Source: Bacillota bacterium (GTDB lineage: Bacteria; Bacillota; UBA4882; UBA8346). Taken from it: a stretch of 64,000 nucleotides of DNA. The stretch lies in contig JAEXFN010000008.1 of the NCBI GenBank assembly GCA_023400055.1, positions 60,208 through 124,207 of the forward strand. Direction: 5' to 3'. Positions 24,243 to 33,807 of the stretch are shown piece after piece (positions within the stretch are counted from its first letter, which is position 1; every line of letters begins with the position of its first letter). The notes below the pieces were generated by a model, which was given only the letters and a program-made list of their open reading frames with translations, did not search any database and was not told the DNA's origin. A program made the position numbers and the translations under genes.

Positions 24243-24267
24243 ATTTTTCTTTTGTGGAGGGTCTGTC

Positions 24268-24405
24268 ATGAAACTGATCAAGACTTTGGTTCAAGGAAAG
24301 CTCGCGGAGACGGTTCAGACCGGCGGCTGCGGCGAATGTAAGAATTCTTGCCAATCCGCTTGCAAAACCTCTTGCACGGTGGGCAATCAAGTCTGCCAGA
24401 AATAA
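24268..24405 (+). CDS. scfA: SCIFF ranthipeptide precursor
   Basis: A 45-residue peptide with exactly six cysteines (C21, C24, C28, C32, C36, C43), the defining features of the 'six cysteines in forty-five' family. The N-terminal leader MKLIKTLVQGKL is typical. Family knowledge: the radical SAM enzyme encoded next door forms thioether crosslinks from Cys to downstream residues, giving a ranthipeptide that has been linked to quorum-like regulation in clostridia. TGGAGGG precedes ATG 24268. A terminator hairpin separates it from the maturase gene, which would give more peptide than enzyme. Confidence 0.93.
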   Translation: MKLIKTLVQGKLAETVQTGGCGECKNSCQSACKTSCTVGNQVCQK

Positions 24406-24447
24406 AGTTCGGCAATTTACTTATTTCGTCCATTTTTCCATTCGGAT

Positions 24448-24470
24448 AAGCCATGATATCATGGCTTTTT
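24448..24470 (+). terminator. Terminator/attenuator between scfA and maturase
   Basis: AAGCCATGAT pairs with ATCATGGCTT as a perfect 20-base palindrome (24448-24467), followed by TTT. It probably limits maturase expression relative to the peptide. Confidence 0.75.
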
Positions 24471-24527
24471 AATTTATATATTGATAAGTCGGATTTATCG
24501 ATTAAACAATGCGGGAGAGATTCATCC

Positions 24528-25829
24528 ATGGCCAACTGGCACGCTTTCAAGGCGCTCGGCCGTTATTTTTTGTTTGACGTCCGGTCCAATTCGTTATTCG
24601 GCATCAATGAGAGCATTTACAACCAGCTTCACGATCTTCCGGTCCCCGAGGCGGACCGGGAACAGGTAAGGGCCGATTTGGCGGAGTTAAGAGCCGCCGG
24701 ATACCTCAGCGACGCGCCCGACGAGGTCCCCGCGCTGCGCCGTGATCGTTCCATCAAGGCGCTCTGTTTGCATGTCTCGCATGACTGCAATCTGCGCTGC
24801 CAGTATTGTTTTGCCGGAACGGGCCCGTTCGGCGGCAGCCGGGAGCAGATGAGCTTGGCAGTGGGCAAGCAGGCCATCGATCTGCTGTTGCGGGAGTCGG
24901 GGGATCGCCGACAGCTGGAGGTGGATTTCTTCGGCGGCGAGCCCTTGCTCAACCTGGAAGTAGTCCGGCAGATCATGGACTACGGCCGGGCTGCTCAAGC
25001 CCAGGCGGGCAAGGATATCCATTTTACCCTGACCACCAATGGCGTGGCTCTGGACGAGCGGGTCCGGAACTTTTTGAACCAGTATCAGCTGGCGCTGGTC
25101 CTGTCGTTGGATGGCCGGAAGGAAGTCAACGACCGGATGCGCGGCAACGGGGTTTACGACCGGATCGTGCCGCGCTTTCAAGATCTGGTCCAAAGCCGGG
25201 GCAACCAAAATTATTATCTCCGCGGCACCTATACCGCGAATAATCTGGATTTTGCGGCCGATGTCGCGCACCTTTATGAGCTGGGCTTCCGGGAGCTGTC
25301 GCTGGAGCCGGTGGTCGAGACGGACGCGCCGTACCGCCTGACCGAGGAACATCTGGAACGGATCGGAGCGGAATATGAGAAGCTGGCCCGGTTCTATCTG
25401 GAGAAGCGCCGGGCCGGCCAGGGTTTTACCTTCTTTCATTTTGAGATCAGCCTGGAGCACGGCCCGTGTCTGCCCAAGCGTTTGACCGGTTGCGGGGCGG
25501 GGTTTGATTATTTCGCGGTGACGCCGTCGGGCGAGCTTTATCCCTGCCACCAGTTTGTCGGGCGCGCCGCATACCGCATGGGCGATGTCTGGCAGGGTAT
25601 CGTCCAAAACGATCTGCGCGAGGAGTTCGGCGCGGCGACGCTCTATACCAAACGGGGCTGCGCCGAGTGCTGGAGCCGTTTCTATTGCAGCGGCGGCTGC
25701 CATGCCAATGCCCAATTGCTGAACGGCTCGATCTATCAGCCGGATGAAATGGGCTGCCAGATGCAGCGCAAACGTCTGGAGTGTGCCCTGGCGCTGAAAG
25801 GGATCGAACTGGAGGCGAAAGGAGCCTGA
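24528..25829 (+). CDS. scfB: Radical SAM SCIFF maturase
   Basis: A 433-residue radical SAM/SPASM protein. The cluster-binding CxxxCxxC is C87-C91-C94 in HDCNLRCQYCFAG, followed by the GGEPLLN motif. The C-terminal SPASM domain carries many cysteines (LTGCGAGF, LYPCHQF, GCAECW, YCSGGC, MGCQMQ) for two further Fe-S clusters. The N-terminal 75 residues form the peptide-binding domain. It installs thioether bonds in the SCIFF peptide encoded just upstream. ATG 24528 has GGGAGAGA upstream; the longer frame from 24453 runs through a terminator and is not used. Confidence 0.93.
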   Translation: MANWHAFKALGRYFLFDVRSNSLFGINESIYNQLHDLPVPEADREQVRADLAELRAAGYLSDAPDEVPALRRDRSIKALCLHVSHDCNLRCQYCFAGTGPFGGSREQMSLAVGKQAIDLLLRESGDRRQLEVDFFGGEPLLNLEVVRQIMDYGRAAQAQAGKDIHFTLTTNGVALDERVRNFLNQYQLALVLSLDGRKEVNDRMRGNGVYDRIVPRFQDLVQSRGNQNYYLRGTYTANNLDFAADVAHLYELGFRELSLEPVVETDAPYRLTEEHLERIGAEYEKLARFYLEKRRAGQGFTFFHFEISLEHGPCLPKRLTGCGAGFDYFAVTPSGELYPCHQFVGRAAYRMGDVWQGIVQNDLREEFGAATLYTKRGCAECWSRFYCSGGCHANAQLLNGSIYQPDEMGCQMQRKRLECALALKGIELEAKGA

Positions 25830-25923
25830 GAAAGGCTTTTTTGGGCGGATGGCACACCTTTCGCTGCCACGGACCCATATGATGAGATACCAAACGATTG
25901 CGGTATTTCCGAGGTGAGAGAAT

Positions 25924-26427
25924 ATGGCTCCGAACTGCCCGCCAGATACCATTCCCTATAGCGTCCAGAGGGGTGATACCTTTGCCAGTCTGGCCCGTCG
26001 GTTCAATACGACCGTGGCGGCTTTGACTGCCGCCAACCCCGGCGTGAATCCCGACGCGCCGCCGGCGGGCCGGACCATCTGTGTGACTCGGCCGGCCTCC
26101 CGTCCGCCGGGGGCGCCGTACGTTGCGCCGAATCCGCCGGTTGTCCCGCCGCCCGCCGGACCCGGTCAACCCGGCCAACCCGGTCAGCCGGGCCAGCCCG
26201 GTGGTCCCAATCCGCCCTACTATCCGCCGCGCCAGCAGCATTCCGAAGCCCAGCCGCCGGCGACCCGGGATCCGGACGCCTATGCCTATACGATTCAGGC
26301 CGGCGATAATCTGTACACCTTGGCGGGACGCTTCAACACTTCGGTCTTTGCGTTGATGCGCTGGAATCCCGATACGTTCGACAAGTTCGAGGTTGGGGAT
26401 AGGATTTGGATCCCGCAGGAACGATGA
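25924..26427 (+). CDS. Two-LysM protein with collagen-like linker
   Basis: A 167-residue protein with two LysM domains (residues 11-58, YSVQRGDTFASLARRFNTT; and 119-164, YTIQAGDNLYTLAGRFNTS) joined by a Pro/Gly-rich linker that includes four GQP triplets in tandem. LysM domains bind peptidoglycan. There is no signal peptide, which fits a spore coat or cortex-interface protein such as SafA rather than a secreted wall hydrolase. GAGGTGAGAAT precedes ATG 25924. The GQP run could vary in copy number. It stands alone and ends at a terminator. Confidence 0.82.
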   Translation: MAPNCPPDTIPYSVQRGDTFASLARRFNTTVAALTAANPGVNPDAPPAGRTICVTRPASRPPGAPYVAPNPPVVPPPAGPGQPGQPGQPGQPGGPNPPYYPPRQQHSEAQPPATRDPDAYAYTIQAGDNLYTLAGRFNTSVFALMRWNPDTFDKFEVGDRIWIPQER

Positions 26428-26438
26428 TTTTTTGAGTA

Positions 26439-26459
26439 AAAGCCGCAAGGCTTTTTTTC
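26439..26459 (+). terminator. Rho-independent terminator after LysM gene
   Basis: AAAGCC (26439-26444) and GGCTTT (26449-26454) form a stem across a GCAA tetraloop, followed by a long T-run. Confidence 0.8.
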
Positions 26460-26536
26460 TTTGGGAATGTAAAGCCGGGTTTGTTTTTGGTACAATAAGA
26501 AATATCAATCATTATGGGTTGCGAAGGAGCGGCGTC

Positions 26537-27913
26537 ATGACGGAGGTTCCGGTAAAGATCGGACAAGAGGTTGCGTTGGAGATTGCCAATTATGGCCACG
26601 AAGGAGAAGGAGTGGGCCGGTTTCAGAATTTCACGGTGTTTGTTCCCGGGGTGCTGCGCGGGGAACGAGTGAAGGCGCAGATTGTAGAGGTTCGCAAGAA
26701 TTTCGCCCGGGGTCGAGCCATCGCGATTCTGAAGGCCGCTTCGGAACGGCGGACGCCGGAATGCCCGATCTATGCCGAATGCGGCGGCTGCCAATTGCAA
26801 CACCTGGACTACCCGGCCCAACTCCAGCTGAAGCGGGAACAAGTCGTCAATGCGGTGGAACGGATCGGCGGCTTGACGGGAGTTACCATCCGTCCGACCC
26901 TGGGAATGGACCGGCCGCGCCAATACCGCAATAAACTCCAGTATCCCTTCGGACTGCGCGAAGGCGCGGTGGTGGTCGGCTGTTTCCGGCAGGGAACCCA
27001 CCAGATCGTCCCGGTCGGGGAATGCCTGATCCAGCATCCGCTGCATAACCGGGTGCTGGACACGCTACGTGAGCTGGTCATCGAGCACCGGGTCCCGATC
27101 TATGACGAACGGAGCGGGAAGGGTTTGTTGCGGCACGTGTTGCTGAAAAACGGTTTCACCAGCGGAGAAGCGATGGTGGTTTTGGTCACCAACGGCGAGC
27201 GCTTTCTGGAGGGCCAGGCGATCGCCGCCCAATTGGCCGCCGCTCACCCGGCGATCAAGAGCGTGGTGCAGAATATCAACCGCACCCGGGGCAATGTGAT
27301 CCTGGGAAGGGAAAACCGGACGCTGTGGGGCAAGGACCGGATCGTCGAAGAACTGGACGGGTTGAAGTTCCGGATCTCGGCCAATGCGTTCTTTCAGGTG
27401 AATCCCCAGCAGACGGTGAAGCTATATCAGAAAGCCGTGGAATATGCGGCGCTGGCCGGCAGCGAGCGGGTAGTGGACGCTTACTGCGGGGTGGGGAGCC
27501 TGACACTCTTTCTGGCCCGGCGTGCCGCCGCGGTATTCGGGATCGAGGTGGTGCCGGAGGCGATCCGGGACGCCAGGGAGAATGCGGCTTTGAATGGTCT
27601 CGGCAATGTGCAGTTTCTGGTGGGTGAGACCGAGACGGTATTGCCGCGACTGGTCCATGAAGGCCACCGTTTCGATGTGGCGGTGGTCGATCCGCCCCGG
27701 GCCGGTTGCGCGGAAAGCGTTCTTGAGACTCTCGCCGCGGTCGAGGTGGAGCGGATCGTCTATGTAAGCTGCAATCCCAGCACCCTGGCCCGGGATCTGA
27801 GACGGCTGGCCGAATTGGGATACGAGACACGCGAGATCCAGCCGGTGGATATGTTTCCGCAGACGTATCATGTGGAGTGTATCGCGAGAATCGTCATGAA
27901 TGTCAAGGGATAG
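26537..27913 (+). CDS. rlmD: 23S rRNA (uracil-5-)-methyltransferase RlmD family
   Basis: A 458-residue RumA/RlmD-type enzyme that methylates uracil C5 in 23S rRNA. An N-terminal TRAM domain (about residues 5-62) precedes the 4Fe-4S cysteines in CPIYAECGGCQLQH. The C-terminal methyltransferase domain shows VDAYCGVGSLTLFLA, the DPPRAGC motif and the catalytic Cys region YVSCNPSTLARDL. ATG 26537 follows GAAGGAG. Its 3' end is the boundary of an integrated element: 20 bases coding QTYHVEC recur at 36742-36761. The last ten residues (IARIVMNVKG) may therefore be element-derived. Confidence 0.93.
   Translation: MTEVPVKIGQEVALEIANYGHEGEGVGRFQNFTVFVPGVLRGERVKAQIVEVRKNFARGRAIAILKAASERRTPECPIYAECGGCQLQHLDYPAQLQLKREQVVNAVERIGGLTGVTIRPTLGMDRPRQYRNKLQYPFGLREGAVVVGCFRQGTHQIVPVGECLIQHPLHNRVLDTLRELVIEHRVPIYDERSGKGLLRHVLLKNGFTSGEAMVVLVTNGERFLEGQAIAAQLAAAHPAIKSVVQNINRTRGNVILGRENRTLWGKDRIVEELDGLKFRISANAFFQVNPQQTVKLYQKAVEYAALAGSERVVDAYCGVGSLTLFLARRAAAVFGIEVVPEAIRDARENAALNGLGNVQFLVGETETVLPRLVHEGHRFDVAVVDPPRAGCAESVLETLAAVEVERIVYVSCNPSTLARDLRRLAELGYETREIQPVDMFPQTYHVECIARIVMNVKG
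27860..27879 (+). repeat. Outer direct repeat, left (candidate att in rlmD 3' end)
   Basis: CAGACGTATCATGTGGAGTG, inside rlmD coding for TYHVEC. An identical copy is at 36742-36761. The pair brackets 8.9 kb of decayed phage-type genes. Confidence 0.75.
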
Positions 27914-29152
27914 GTGGCTTCTGCTTGTCGCTGTGAAGGGTTTTGCCTACCATTTGCCTACGCGTTTTTGGCCTTGTTGGCAAGTCTTCGTTCACTGCGC
28001 TTTCAAAAATACTTACTGATTGTTCCGACATTTTTTCGGTTGCATGCGTATAGGTTCCAAGAGTTGTTTCAATATTAGCATGTCCAAGACGGGCTTGAAC
28101 ATCTTTTATATTCGCTCCATTCTCAATGAGCGTAGTAGCATGTGTATGTCTAAGAGAATGAAAATTAAATGTTAATCCCAATTCGTAATATATTACTTTG
28201 GCAGCATACTTGAAGGTGTCGGATGTCACCAATTCACCACTTTCTTTTATGCAGACCATATCAACGAAATTCATATCCGGCGCTTCAATAGAGCATTCAA
28301 ACGAATATATCCTTTCCAAGTGTTTCGTTTTCAATTGTTTGTTTCTTTACATACTGCTGAATAAAATATTGTCCGTATTTTAATCTGTTTTCCAGCTGCC
28401 GTTTTTTATATTGTCGTAAAATGTCGATAAGAGTTTCCCTATTTTTATCAAGCGAATAGAGGACGCTGTTTTCGTAGTGACGAAATACCAAATTTGTTCT
28501 CGTTTATAAATAATTTTATTTATATTTATCGTTCCTTTTTCTAGATCAATATCTTCCAAGTTAATCCAGTAACTTCGCCGATGCGGCATCCCGTATAATA
28601 GCCAATCATAATTGGTATATAAAAACTGGTTTCAAACGGGAATCTTTCTATAATTTTTTAAAATCACTCATAGAAATAATTTTATGGTTTGTTTGTTGTC
28701 TTGATGATTCATATTTTGGGCGTTTTACATACTGCATAGGATTTTCTTTGATGAATTGGCAAGGGGTGGACTGCGTATTTAAGAGAACCACATAAAACCG
28801 TAAAAATATTGGTTAGGTGACTTTTACTATATCCTTCTACATATTTCCTATTAATAAACTCTTGTAAAATACTCGGTGAGAGAGACTTTAGTTTGTATAT
28901 GCTAAGGCTGGTTTAATGTGATTCTCAATAATGTTTTCATAGCATTGAATTGTATTATATTTACAATTGAGTTGGACATGGTTTTTAAACCAATAATCCA
29001 TATAGTCAGCAGTCGACATTTCGGATGGCTTCGGACCACGTTCCAGCTTTTTCGTATTCTTCAAGCGCTTTTCTTAACGCGGATTCAGCTTCTTTTTTCG
29101 TTCTTCCTCCAATTCGTTCAATTCTTTTTCTTTTACCGACAACACTCCCCAT
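27903..29152 (-). pseudogene. Tyrosine recombinase (phage integrase), degenerate
   Basis: Pieces of one integrase in successive frames, read from 29152 to 27903. The N-terminal DNA-binding arm starts at ATG 29152 (GSVVGKRKRIERIGGRTKKEA in outline), then a SAM-like core piece near 28880-28990 (MDYWFKNHVQ, NIIENHIKPALAYT), a catalytic-domain piece (WINLEDIDLEKGTININK) and the C-terminal catalytic part with HSLRHTHATTLIENGA, the LGHANIETTLGTYTH motif and its nucleophile Tyr. At least four frameshifts or stops interrupt it. The final piece of 143 codons is intact but lacks the first catalytic Arg. It overlaps the rlmD stop by 11 bases. Confidence 0.85.
27943..27962 (+). repeat. Inner direct repeat, left
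   Basis: TTGCCTACCATTTGCCTACG, inside the integrase C-terminal codons (RRQMVGK on minus). An identical copy is at 36585-36604. It also contains an internal TGCCTAC duplication. Confidence 0.75.
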
Positions 29153-29162
29153 GGGACACGCC

Positions 29163-30608
29163 GCCATCGCTCGATATATCCTATTTTGTGATCAAAAAGG
29201 GTCCGTCCTGGGATGATGGGGAGATTGTGGGGCGACGGGTTACGGATACGACCTATAACGTTATCGTTATAGAGGAGGTAGAGCAGACCTTCTGGATTAA
29301 ACCATCAGTACAGTAGGAAAGGAAAGTCAAAACCCGGCAGCTCTTTCGGGCATTTTTAGCCTGGATCCGGCGTCGGTAATCGATATCCAACTGGCGCAGA
29401 ATGTCAACGACCGGTCTATCTTGAATATCAGTTGGGACGCGACGCCCAAATCGGATTTGGCCTATTACGAGGTCCGAGCCGGGTATGTCTGGGAAAGTGC
29501 GGTCCTGGTCGCTCAAACCAAGGAGTTGAATTGCACTTACAGTCCGGCGGCGTCCGGCGATGTCAAGATTATGGTCAAGGCCCGGAACGCGGTCAAGTAT
29601 TCTGACGAGGCCAGCCAAAGCTTGTATATAACGCTGGAACCGTCGAATGTAACTGGATTTCGGGTGTTTCAAAATGGCGAACAATTGGCCTTTGTCTGGA
29701 ACAAGGTGCCCGACAATGACGTGGTGGATTATGAACTGCGCGAGGGCGGCAGTTTCGAGAACGGCACCGTGATCGCCACCGGGATTACCTTGACCAGCTA
29801 TCAGCTGCCGGTCGATACTGAGATTACCCGGAGATTTCACGTCAAGGCGATTAACAGCAGCGGACATTACAGCAATTCCGCCGCGTCGACTAGCATTACA
29901 ATTACTGATCTGCCCGTTAAAAACGTGATTAAAACGTATGACAAAATCGCGTTACAAGCCTGGACCCATGCGGGGACTGCCTTCGGGCAGTCCTCAATCA
30001 CCTTCGCGACTTTGCCGGGGGCGTTTCCCGATTACTCGACGACCAAGTTTTCGGACATCGGCAGGGCGGTCGTGTTGAAGCTGGCGAAGACGGGCGGGGT
30101 TTATCAGGCATCCGGGACCTATATCTGCGCTCGGAAGGACCTTGGGCAGGTCATTACCGCCAATATCACGACGGTATTTTAGCCCTCGATCCTCTATACG
30201 GTGGGAACCACGGCCACCCTGGAATATCGGACCAGTCGCGACGGGACAACCTGGACCGACTGGCAGCCGTTTTCGCCGGTCGAAGTGACTTTTCGTTACG
30301 CCGATTTCCGGGTGATTTTGGCGACCGCAGACGCCTCGGCCACCCCGGAAGTGAATCAATTGCCAATCCGGATCGACGTGCCGGACAAGGACATCGCCAA
30401 GACTGTGACAGTCCCGGCGGGCGGTGCGACGGTCCAGTATGGCTACACCTTTTATGATTTACCCGTGGTGACGCCGACGGCGGAGGGTGCGACGACTCGG
30501 GCGGCTTGGAGCAACAAAACCAAGTCCAGCGTATTTTTGCAGGTACTCAATACCTCGACAGGTGCGGATGTCGGGGGCGCGGTCGATTTACGAGTGAAGG
30601 GATATTAA
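29163..30608 (+). pseudogene. Phage tail/host-specificity protein with fibronectin-type repeats, broken
   Basis: Only the C-terminal part of a tail-tip type protein remains. An initial piece (GPSWDDGEIVGRRVTDTTYN and on) changes frame near 29310. The main piece 29340-30182 contains two fibronectin III-like modules (NISWDATPKSDLAYYEVRAG; FVWNKVPDNDVVDYELREGG). An in-frame TAG at 30180-30182 interrupts it, and the same frame continues to 30608 with beta-rich tail sequence. So there is at least one frameshift and one nonsense mutation, and the N-terminus is missing. Host receptor binding was the probable original role. Confidence 0.78.
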
Positions 30609-30620
30609 GGAGGAATCAGG

Positions 30621-31860
30621 ATGCCCTATACAGGGAATAAGCCAGCGGATAATCAAACCATCGCCCAGGGTCCGGCGGATATTCGCGACGAATTGCAGGG
30701 GCTGGCGACCGGGCAGGTAGTCAACGCCGGGACGCTCAGGGGATTGGCGCCGGGCAATGCCAGCGGCAACATTCCGGTGAGCAATAACACGGTATGCACC
30801 GGACTCAACGCCGATAAAGTGGATGGCAATGATGCCAGCGCCTTCGCCACGGCGGGCCATACCCATGCCGTGGCTACCAGCTCTAGTCCCGGCATGATGT
30901 CCAATACCGACAAGAAGTTGGATACGATCGCCACCGGCGCGGAGGTCAATCAGAACGCTTTTTCTAACATTTTAATCGGCAGTACCACGATTCAAGCGGA
31001 CAGTAAGACTGATACCCTGGAGCTGGTGGCGGGGGCCAATGTTGCTTTGACGCCCGATGCGACCAATGATCGAGTGACTGTTGCCGTGACCGGGAAGGTT
31101 CCGAGTGCGGCTGCGGCGGATAGTGCGGCGGCGTGTACCGGTAACGCGGCCACGGCCACCAAGCTGGCTACCGCCCGGACCATTGCCCTGACCGGTGGAG
31201 TTACCGGCAGCGGCAGTTTTGTCCATTGTGGCTATAGTTGCCGGGAACGCCCCGATGGCCACCAAGCTGGCGACAGCTCGGACGATCAACGGCGTTGCCT
31301 TCGATGGTAGCGCCAATATCACGGTGTGACGGCGGCGGCTAATGGCGGGAATGCAGCCACGGTTGGAGGGTATACTCCTGCTCAATTAATGGTGTTATCG
31401 TTTCCATCGGGCGCGGTAAACTGGTTTGCTAGATCGTCCCCGCCGGAAGGTTGGCTTGAATGTAATGGTGCTGCTGTATCGCGTACTGCTTATAGCAACC
31501 TACTTGCAGCCATTGGAACGGTTTTTGGTTCGGGTGACGGTTCAACTACTTTTAATCTTCCGGATCTTCGCGGAGAATTTATTAGAGGCTGGGATCACGG
31601 TAGAGAAAATTGATACAAGCCGAGCATTTGGAAGTAACCAAGCGGACGCCATTCAAGGACATCGACACGCACCATTAGCACCTGCCACATCTTATTATGG
31701 AATTAGTGGCGGTGCGGGGAAAGCCGCTGGAACAGGTTCAAACGATGGTTTTCCAACCACAACCGGCAATCCGGTTACAGATGGTACTAATGGTACGCCT
31801 CGTGTTGCTTCAGAAACTCGCCCGATAAATATTGCTTTGCTACCTTGCATAAAAATATGA
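30621..31860 (+). pseudogene. Phage tail fibre with tail-collar domain, broken
   Basis: The gene starts intact with a ribosome site (AAGGAGG) and ATG 30621, reading MPYTGNKPADNQTIAQGPAD. Alanine/threonine-rich repeats of the fibre shaft follow (GNAATATKLATARTIALTGG). A frameshift near 31215 and a stop near 31329 interrupt it. A further piece at 31326-31613 carries the tail-collar domain (PSGAVNWFARSSPPEGWLEC, FNLPDLRGEFIRGWD), and another frameshift near 31610 leads to a final piece to 31860 (SRAFGSNQADAIQGHRH, ASETRPINIALLPCIKI). All pieces align to one fibre of about 410 residues. Confidence 0.82.
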
Positions 31861-32010
31861 GTTTTTAATTAATAGGTCAGCGAAATCCCAGCAATCAAAA
31901 TATTGCCGGGGTTTTAATTGATCGGAGGGAACCAAATTTAGTTTTATTAGAAAAGGATTTAATTTAATTATATTGAAATAATAGTCAGGAAATAATAACC
32001 AGGTGATGGA

Positions 32011-32712
32011 ATGGGTAACTTAAGTCAAATATATCAAATTACAAAATATGACATGCTAATGAGTCATTTGGTATATACCTTAAAACGGCGTGGTAAACCC
32101 AAGACTATTTATAAAATCTCGAAAAAACGGTATGGGAAAGCCGACAATCTGGGCCGGTATTATTGCCATAAATATTTCAATATTTCCATTGGTAAATATT
32201 CTTATGGTTATGAACAATTTTGTCATCGCAACTCACCTTTAACATCCATTGGGGCTTTTTGTTCTATCGCTGTGAATGTAAATTTGGCGATTGCTAATCA
32301 CCCTGTTGATTATGTATCAACCAGCCCAGCTCTTGCTCGTAAGGAATTTGGTTTCGATGGTGAACGAATAAATTTACGTATCAAAAATGGGCCTATAACC
32401 ATAGGAAACGATGTTTGGATAGGCAGAGATGTTACTATACTTCCGACAGTGCATATTGGTAATGGGGCAGTAATTGGAGCGGGGGCCGTAGTAACAAAGG
32501 ATGTCCCTGATTATGCAATTGTAGTTGGTGTCCCGGCTAAAGTATTGCGGTATCGTTTTTCACCTGAGGAAATAGTCGCTCTGAACCGTATTAGGTGGTG
32601 GGATTGGCCGGATGAAAAGATTAAAGAAAACATCGATCTCATGTATCGGCCCAAAGAGTTTATTGCAAAGTTTGATACGGTAGAGGAATACCAAGAGGTA
32701 GAAAGAGCTTAA
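32011..32712 (+). CDS. CatB/XAT-family O-acetyltransferase
   Basis: A 233-residue left-handed beta-helix acetyltransferase of the CatB-related xenobiotic acetyltransferase group. Hexapeptide repeats span about residues 75-185 (ISIGKYSYGYEQF, IGAFCSIAVNVNLAI, IGNDVWIGRDVTILP, IGNGAVIGAGAVVTKDV), the catalytic His lies in NHPVDYV, and GVPAKVLRYRF is a family hallmark. It is intact although both neighbouring phage genes are broken. It sits between tail fibre and holin, where phages often carry surface-modifying cargo genes, so acetylation of LPS or wall sugars is a reasonable guess. It uses acetyl-CoA in the cytoplasm. A terminator follows. Confidence 0.85.
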   Translation: MGNLSQIYQITKYDMLMSHLVYTLKRRGKPKTIYKISKKRYGKADNLGRYYCHKYFNISIGKYSYGYEQFCHRNSPLTSIGAFCSIAVNVNLAIANHPVDYVSTSPALARKEFGFDGERINLRIKNGPITIGNDVWIGRDVTILPTVHIGNGAVIGAGAVVTKDVPDYAIVVGVPAKVLRYRFSPEEIVALNRIRWWDWPDEKIKENIDLMYRPKEFIAKFDTVEEYQEVERA

Positions 32713-32726
32713 AAGGCTCTTTTTTA
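32702..32726 (+). terminator. Terminator after O-acetyltransferase
   Basis: AAAGAGC (32702-32708) pairs with GCTCTTT (32716-32722), then a T-run. The left arm overlaps the stop codon region. Confidence 0.7.
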
Positions 32727-32750
32727 TTATCAAATTTAATAAAAGGGTTG

Positions 32751-33236
32751 GTGGTCAAACCGGATTTTACTGTGGTTTTTAAACATTTTATCGGCAAGCT
32801 CACCGAGTACCCAGCTATAAAATTAATGGCCGGGTTTTTTATTTGGATTTTATCTGGACTTTACGGCGAGTTCCGTCCGGCCTATGGCGCGGTGACCGGC
32901 TTAGTGGCGCTTGATTGGCCAACGGGTTTATATTACACCTGGGCGCATCCAAAATTGAAGATTGAGTCTGGCAAGTTGCGAGCTGGAGCCGTCAAGATGT
33001 TTATTTATGCGGGATTGCTTGCGTTGGGTCATCTTTGTAGTTTGATGGCTCTGGCCGCATTTATTCAGGCTCTGATCGAGGGTTACATCATGATTACGGA
33101 GGCGATATCACTCGTGGAGAATGCCAAGAAAATTGCTGATCTGCACCGGGTGAGTATTGCATTCCTGGATAAACTGGCTGCGGCATTGCATGGGAAAATG
33201 GAACGAATGGAGGATCAAGTCAATGGCAAATTTTGA
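32751..33236 (+). CDS. Phage holin family protein
   Basis: About 161 residues, resembling the toxin-secretion/phage-lysis holin family. Three membrane segments are seen: AIKLMAGFFIWILSGLYGEF, AYGAVTGLVALDWPTGLYYTW and MFIYAGLLALGHLCSLMALA. A charged, helical C-terminal tail follows. Holins make pores in the inner membrane that release the endolysin. The start is uncertain (TTG 32748 or GTG 32751; GTG 32772 is possible), with AAAAGGG just upstream. Its end overlaps the endolysin start by 14 bases, a usual lysis-cassette arrangement. Confidence 0.75.
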   Translation: MVKPDFTVVFKHFIGKLTEYPAIKLMAGFFIWILSGLYGEFRPAYGAVTGLVALDWPTGLYYTWAHPKLKIESGKLRAGAVKMFIYAGLLALGHLCSLMALAAFIQALIEGYIMITEAISLVENAKKIADLHRVSIAFLDKLAAALHGKMERMEDQVNGKF

Positions 33237-33757
33237 TTTAGCTTTTAAAAAAACGGTAGGGCTTGAGGGTGGGTATTCAGATGACGCCGCCTACCCCGGC
33301 GGGAAAACCCGTTACGGCATCACCGAGGAACAGCCCGCGCTCATGGGTATACCGGAGATATGCGGGCGTTACCGTTCAATACTGCCAGGCAGATTTACAA
33401 GCAAAGCTACTGGGGAACCCTCGACGCCTGCCCGAGCCAATTGCTTGCCGAGAATATCTTTGACGCCGCGGTAATCATGGGCAAGGAGAAGCGGGTGAGT
33501 TTTTATAAAAGGCTCTGAACATTTTAAATGATCAAGGTTCCCGGTGGTCGGATCTCGTCATAGATGGCGGGATAGGGCCAGTAACGTTGGGCGTTTTAAA
33601 AACTGTATTGGGTAAAGGCTTTGAGGTGGATGTCATCAAGGACTTTATTCTTTATTGAGCAAAGTTCTTTCTTGGGATTGCAGAGGAAAACCCGACCCAG
33701 GAACGTTTCGAACTCGGTTCGCTTCGAAACCGTGTTTGGTTGGATGTCAGGAAGTAG
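33223..33757 (+). pseudogene. GH108-type phage endolysin (N-acetylmuramidase), broken
   Basis: The start ATG 33223 gives MANFDLAFKKTVGLEGGYSD then DAAYPGGKTRYGITEE, the GH108 lysozyme N-terminus with the catalytic Glu in GLEGGYS. A frameshift near 33340 moves the gene to another frame (FNTARQIYKQSYWGTLDACP, QLLAENIFDAA), and further shifts follow. An in-frame TGA stands at about 33657 where related proteins have a sense codon, followed by the C-terminal motif (FFLGIAEENPTQERF, LRNRVWLDVRK) ending at 33757. The lysis cassette is therefore not functional as it stands. Confidence 0.8.
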
Positions 33758-33807
33758 TTGATTACCCCATAGAATCAAAATATAAAAAATAAAAGGAGAA
33801 TATCAAA

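Noticed and set aside
24687..25952. 421-codon minus-strand frame opposite the SCIFF maturase
   Set aside because: Mirror of the maturase codons; no motifs, and the maturase is certain.
28918..29316. Plus-strand 132-codon ORF
   Set aside because: Most of it is the complement of the integrase N-terminal region; only its last third matches tail-protein sequence.
30180..30182. Recoded TAG (pyrrolysine or suppressor) in the tail protein
   Set aside because: The same region carries frameshifts and the neighbouring phage genes are broken; simple decay is the better explanation.
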